A stretch of DNA of 64,000 bases, taken from positions 5,660 to 69,659 of the forward strand of contig CAVZRW010000003.1 of the NCBI GenBank assembly GCA_963777855.1, written 5' to 3'. Positions 61,696-64,000 of this stretch are shown in pieces. Positions within the stretch are counted from its first letter, which is position 1; each line of letters opens with the position of its first letter. A program made the translations under genes and the position numbers. The notes beneath the pieces are model-generated. The model was not told where the DNA came from. It did no database searches and saw only the letters and a list, made by a program, of their open reading frames with translations. This DNA is from Prado023 sp963777855. GTDB taxonomy: Bacteria > Actinomycetota > Actinomycetes > S36-B12 > CAIYMF01.

Positions 61696-63242
61696 GCGCC
61701 GCCCATCGGGTGCGCGGTCAGCGACACCGTCGCCGGCGCGCCGATCACGTCCAGCGCCACCAGGTCGTCGGGGGAGTCGGGGTAGATGCGCGCGCTGAGC
61801 ACGAGCCGGCCGCCGTTGACGAACACCTCCACCGACGAGTGGTCGAGCAGGACCCGGACCTGCACCTGCTCGCCGGGCCGGAACGACGCGGCGTGGCTGC
61901 CGCCCTCGCCGGTGCCCAGCAGGCTGCGGTCCAGGGTGGCCCTGCCCTGCTCCGGGTGCAGGGTGAGCACAACCGGCCGGCCGGCCTCCCCGTCGCGCAG
62001 GCGCAGCGCGATCGACCCGCCGGCGCCGCAGCGTGCCGTGAGCTCGAGGTCCAGCGCGGTGCCGCGCACCCCGGCGATCGCCGTCGAGGTGTCGGCCTCC
62101 ACCGTGGTCTCCGGCAGCTCGATCGCCGGACCGTGCAGGGCCTCCAGCTCAGGCACGGGCCACTGCACCAGGGTCTCGCCGTCGAGGGAGAGCACCCGCG
62201 GCACCGTCAGGCAGTGCACCCAGCCGTTGGCCACGCTCGGGTGCTTCTCGGCCAGGCTGGGCTGCCCGTCATGGTCGGGCATGCCCATCCAGCCGATCAG
62301 CAGCACGCGGCCAGACTCGTCGGTGAAGGTCTGCGGGGCGTAGAAGTCCGGGCCGGAGTCGATCCGGCGGAAGTCGTCGCCGGTGAACCGGCCCTCGGCC
62401 AGGTCCAGCGTGCCCACCGAGTACACGCTCTCGTCGGTGTAGCGCTGGTCGCCAGCCTCGACCCCGTGGTCGAGCTGCGGCGAGATCACCAGCACGGCCC
62501 GGCCGTCGAGGGCCAGCAGGTCGGGGCACTCCCACATGTACCCGTAGGGCTCGGCGCTGCCGCCGGCCAGCTCGCTGACCAGCGTCCAGTCCTCGAGGTC
62601 GGGGGAGCGCAGCAGCAGCGCGGTGCCGACCGAGTCCAGTGTGCGGGCGCCCAGGACCATCCAGTACTGGCCGTCGGCGGCCCACACCTTGGGGTCGCGG
62701 ATGTCACCGCTGTAGCCCTCGATGACCGGCACGACCGGGTTGGTGGCGTGCTTGACCACGCCGGCGGGGGTCAGCGTCGCGAGGTTCTGCGTGGCCAGGC
62801 GGGCGGTGGGGGTGCGCACGTTGCCGGTGTACAGGAAGCGCACGGCGCCGTCGTGCACGATCCCGCTGCCCGAGTAGCAGCCGTGGATGTCGTAGTCGTT
62901 GCTGGGGGCCAGGGCGATCGGCTGCTCGGTCCAGTGCACGAGGTCGGTGCTGGTCAGGTGGGCCCAGAACTTCTGGGCGTGGCTGGCCTCGAACGGGTGC
63001 CACTGGTAGCAGACGTGGTAGGTCCCCTCGTGCTGGACCAGGCCGTTCGGGTCGTTGAGCAGGCCCACCGGGGGCTGGATGTGGAACGCCTGGCGCCAGG
63101 GGTCGGCATCGACCGAGGCGGGCCGGCCGGCGACGGCGGCCTGCGCCCGGGCGCGCAGCTCGGCGTCCAGGGCGGCGGTGTCGGCGGGGTCCGAGGCGGC
63201 GGGGGTGGGGGTCACGGCCGGGTCGGCCGGGTCGGGGGTCAT
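61692..63242 (-). CDS. GH32 beta-fructosidase (sucrose-6-phosphate hydrolase/levanase type)
   Basis: 516 residues, no signal peptide. Family motifs are NDPNG (63-67, nucleophile Asp), IRDPKVW (RDP at 182-184, transition-state Asp) and WECPDLL (ECP at 238-240, acid/base Glu). QPPVGLLNDPNGLVQ, YQWHPF and the C-terminal beta sandwich (LLDHSSVEVFVNGG) are normal. It should split sucrose, sucrose-6-phosphate or fructans inside the cell. The N-terminal 45 residues are Asp/Pro/Ala-rich. Both its ends overlap neighbours by four bases: the ROK kinase upstream and arcA downstream. Confidence 0.94.
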   Translation of the reverse strand: MTPDPADPAVTPTPAASDPADTAALDAELRARAQAAVAGRPASVDADPWRQAFHIQPPVGLLNDPNGLVQHEGTYHVCYQWHPFEASHAQKFWAHLTSTDLVHWTEQPIALAPSNDYDIHGCYSGSGIVHDGAVRFLYTGNVRTPTARLATQNLATLTPAGVVKHATNPVVPVIEGYSGDIRDPKVWAADGQYWMVLGARTLDSVGTALLLRSPDLEDWTLVSELAGGSAEPYGYMWECPDLLALDGRAVLVISPQLDHGVEAGDQRYTDESVYSVGTLDLAEGRFTGDDFRRIDSGPDFYAPQTFTDESGRVLLIGWMGMPDHDGQPSLAEKHPSVANGWVHCLTVPRVLSLDGETLVQWPVPELEALHGPAIELPETTVEADTSTAIAGVRGTALDLELTARCGAGGSIALRLRDGEAGRPVVLTLHPEQGRATLDRSLLGTGEGGSHAASFRPGEQVQVRVLLDHSSVEVFVNGGRLVLSARIYPDSPDDLVALDVIGAPATVSLTAHPMGGA

Positions 63243-64000
63243 CGCGCGCCCGCCAGTGCCTGCTGGCCCAGGGCGATGCAGCCGGCCGCGCCGGCCCGGT
63301 TGCCCAGCCCGGGCGGGACGATGAACTCGTCGATGCGCTCGAGGATCTCCGGGGCCTGCACGTAGCCGTTGAGCAGCTCGACCGTCCGTGCGCGGATCCG
63401 GGGGAACAGGTGCAGCTGCTCCATCACCCCGCCGCCGAGCACGATCCGCTGCGGGGAGAGGGTGCAGACCAGGTTCCGGCAGGCCTGGGCCAGGTACTGC
63501 GCCTCGAGGTCCCAGGCCGGGTGGTCGGGGCCGAGCTCACCGGCGGGCACCTGCCAGCGCTCGCCGATCGCCGGGCCCGAGGCCAGGCCCTCGAGGCAGT
63601 CGCCGTGGAAGGGACATCGGCCCGGGTACGGATCGAGCGCCGGATCCCGGGGGCATGGACACGTGGCCGGCCTCCGGGTGGATCAGGCCGTGCAGGATGC
63701 GGCCGTCGACGACTGATCCCGCCGCCGATGCCGGTGCCGATCGTCAGGTACACGAAGGTCGCGCCGTCCGGGCGGCGCCCCACAGGCTCTCGCCGAGCGC
63801 CGCACCGTTGACGTCGGTGTCGAACCCGACCGGCATGTCGAACGTCGGGCGAACGGCCCGACCACGTCGGTGTCGCTCCACCCGGGCTTGGGCGTCTTGG
63901 TGACCCAGCCGAAGGTGGGCGAGTCCGGGTTCGGGTCGCATGGGCCGAAGGTGCCGTAGCCGATCGCGGCCAGCGACTGGCTGTGCTCGTCCTGCCAGCG
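63239..64000 (-). pseudogene. ROK family sugar kinase (fructokinase-like), partial with several frame changes
   Basis: The gene enters from the right edge. Pieces in shifting frames read LAAIGYGTFGPCDPNPDSP, TKTPKPGWSDTDVVGPF, FDTDVNGAALGESLWGAAR, FVYLTIGTGIGGGI, VDGRILHGLIHPEAGHVSM, CPFHGDCLEGLASGPAIGERW and a clean C-terminus from about 63550 (LSPQRIVLGGGVMEQL) to 63239. These are the ROK landmarks, including the DxGGT-type sugar site partner DVNGAALGE and the HxxxCxxHGxC zinc motif of ScrK fructokinases. At least four indels occur between 63600 and 63870. Phosphorylation of fructose released by the neighbouring GH32 is the expected role. The stop overlaps the GH32 start (ATGA). Confidence 0.82.

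Overview
The window is chromosomal DNA of a very GC-rich actinobacterium. Support comes from G/C-biased third codon positions, frequent GTG starts, many lipoproteins with alanine-rich lipoboxes, DUF222/HNH and DUF1707 proteins, wax ester synthase/DGAT enzymes and an actinobacterial LexA box. I cannot place it more precisely than Actinomycetota. There is no phage, plasmid or CRISPR signature; most of it reads as ordinary chromosome with short operons and many divergent gene pairs.

Layout. 1-5 kb: MMPL transporter (runs off the left edge), a WS/DGAT acyltransferase and a ClC channel, all on the minus strand. 5.1-9 kb: an aminoglycoside-phosphotransferase remnant, an SOS-boxed DUF222/HNH endonuclease, and a Ser/Thr kinase with a peptidoglycan-binding tail facing a small lipoprotein. 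9.8-22.7 kb: alpha/beta hydrolases, an MDR dehydrogenase with a divergent TetR regulator, a shikimate-dehydrogenase-like/TPP-enzyme pair, small membrane proteins, a second WS/DGAT and an AlaX-type editing protein. 22.9-36.7 kb: secreted 5'-nucleotidase, YdeP-like molybdopterin oxidoreductase, DUF2235 hydrolase, M20 amidohydrolase, an XRE-regulator/membrane-protein operon, LysE-like and acyltransferase-3 membrane proteins, and a CPBP protease. 37-41.8 kb: the most accessory-looking block, a Fic protein divergent from a primase-helicase of the TOTE conflict-system type, next to tRNA-Arg(TCT). 42-54 kb: DUF1707, HD hydrolase, lipoproteins, secreted S8 and S1 proteases, MpaB-like oxygenase, NylC-like Ntn hydrolase and type II NADH dehydrogenase. 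54.7-64 kb: SulP transporter, a propeller-like/transglutaminase protein, CDF-like protein, and a tightly overlapping minus-strand operon: ROK sugar kinase, GH32 beta-fructosidase, arginine deiminase and a 29-residue membrane peptide.

Caveat. Many genes are interrupted by single-base frame changes (kinase, molybdopterin oxidoreductase, XRE-partner membrane protein, second MDR enzyme, Fic C-terminus, SulP C-terminus, and at least four in the last 400 bases). Several sit in G/C runs. The simplest explanation is residual sequencing or assembly indels, so each break should be checked before it is called a pseudogene. The 16-bp tandem duplication near the start of the MMPL gene is different in kind and could be real.
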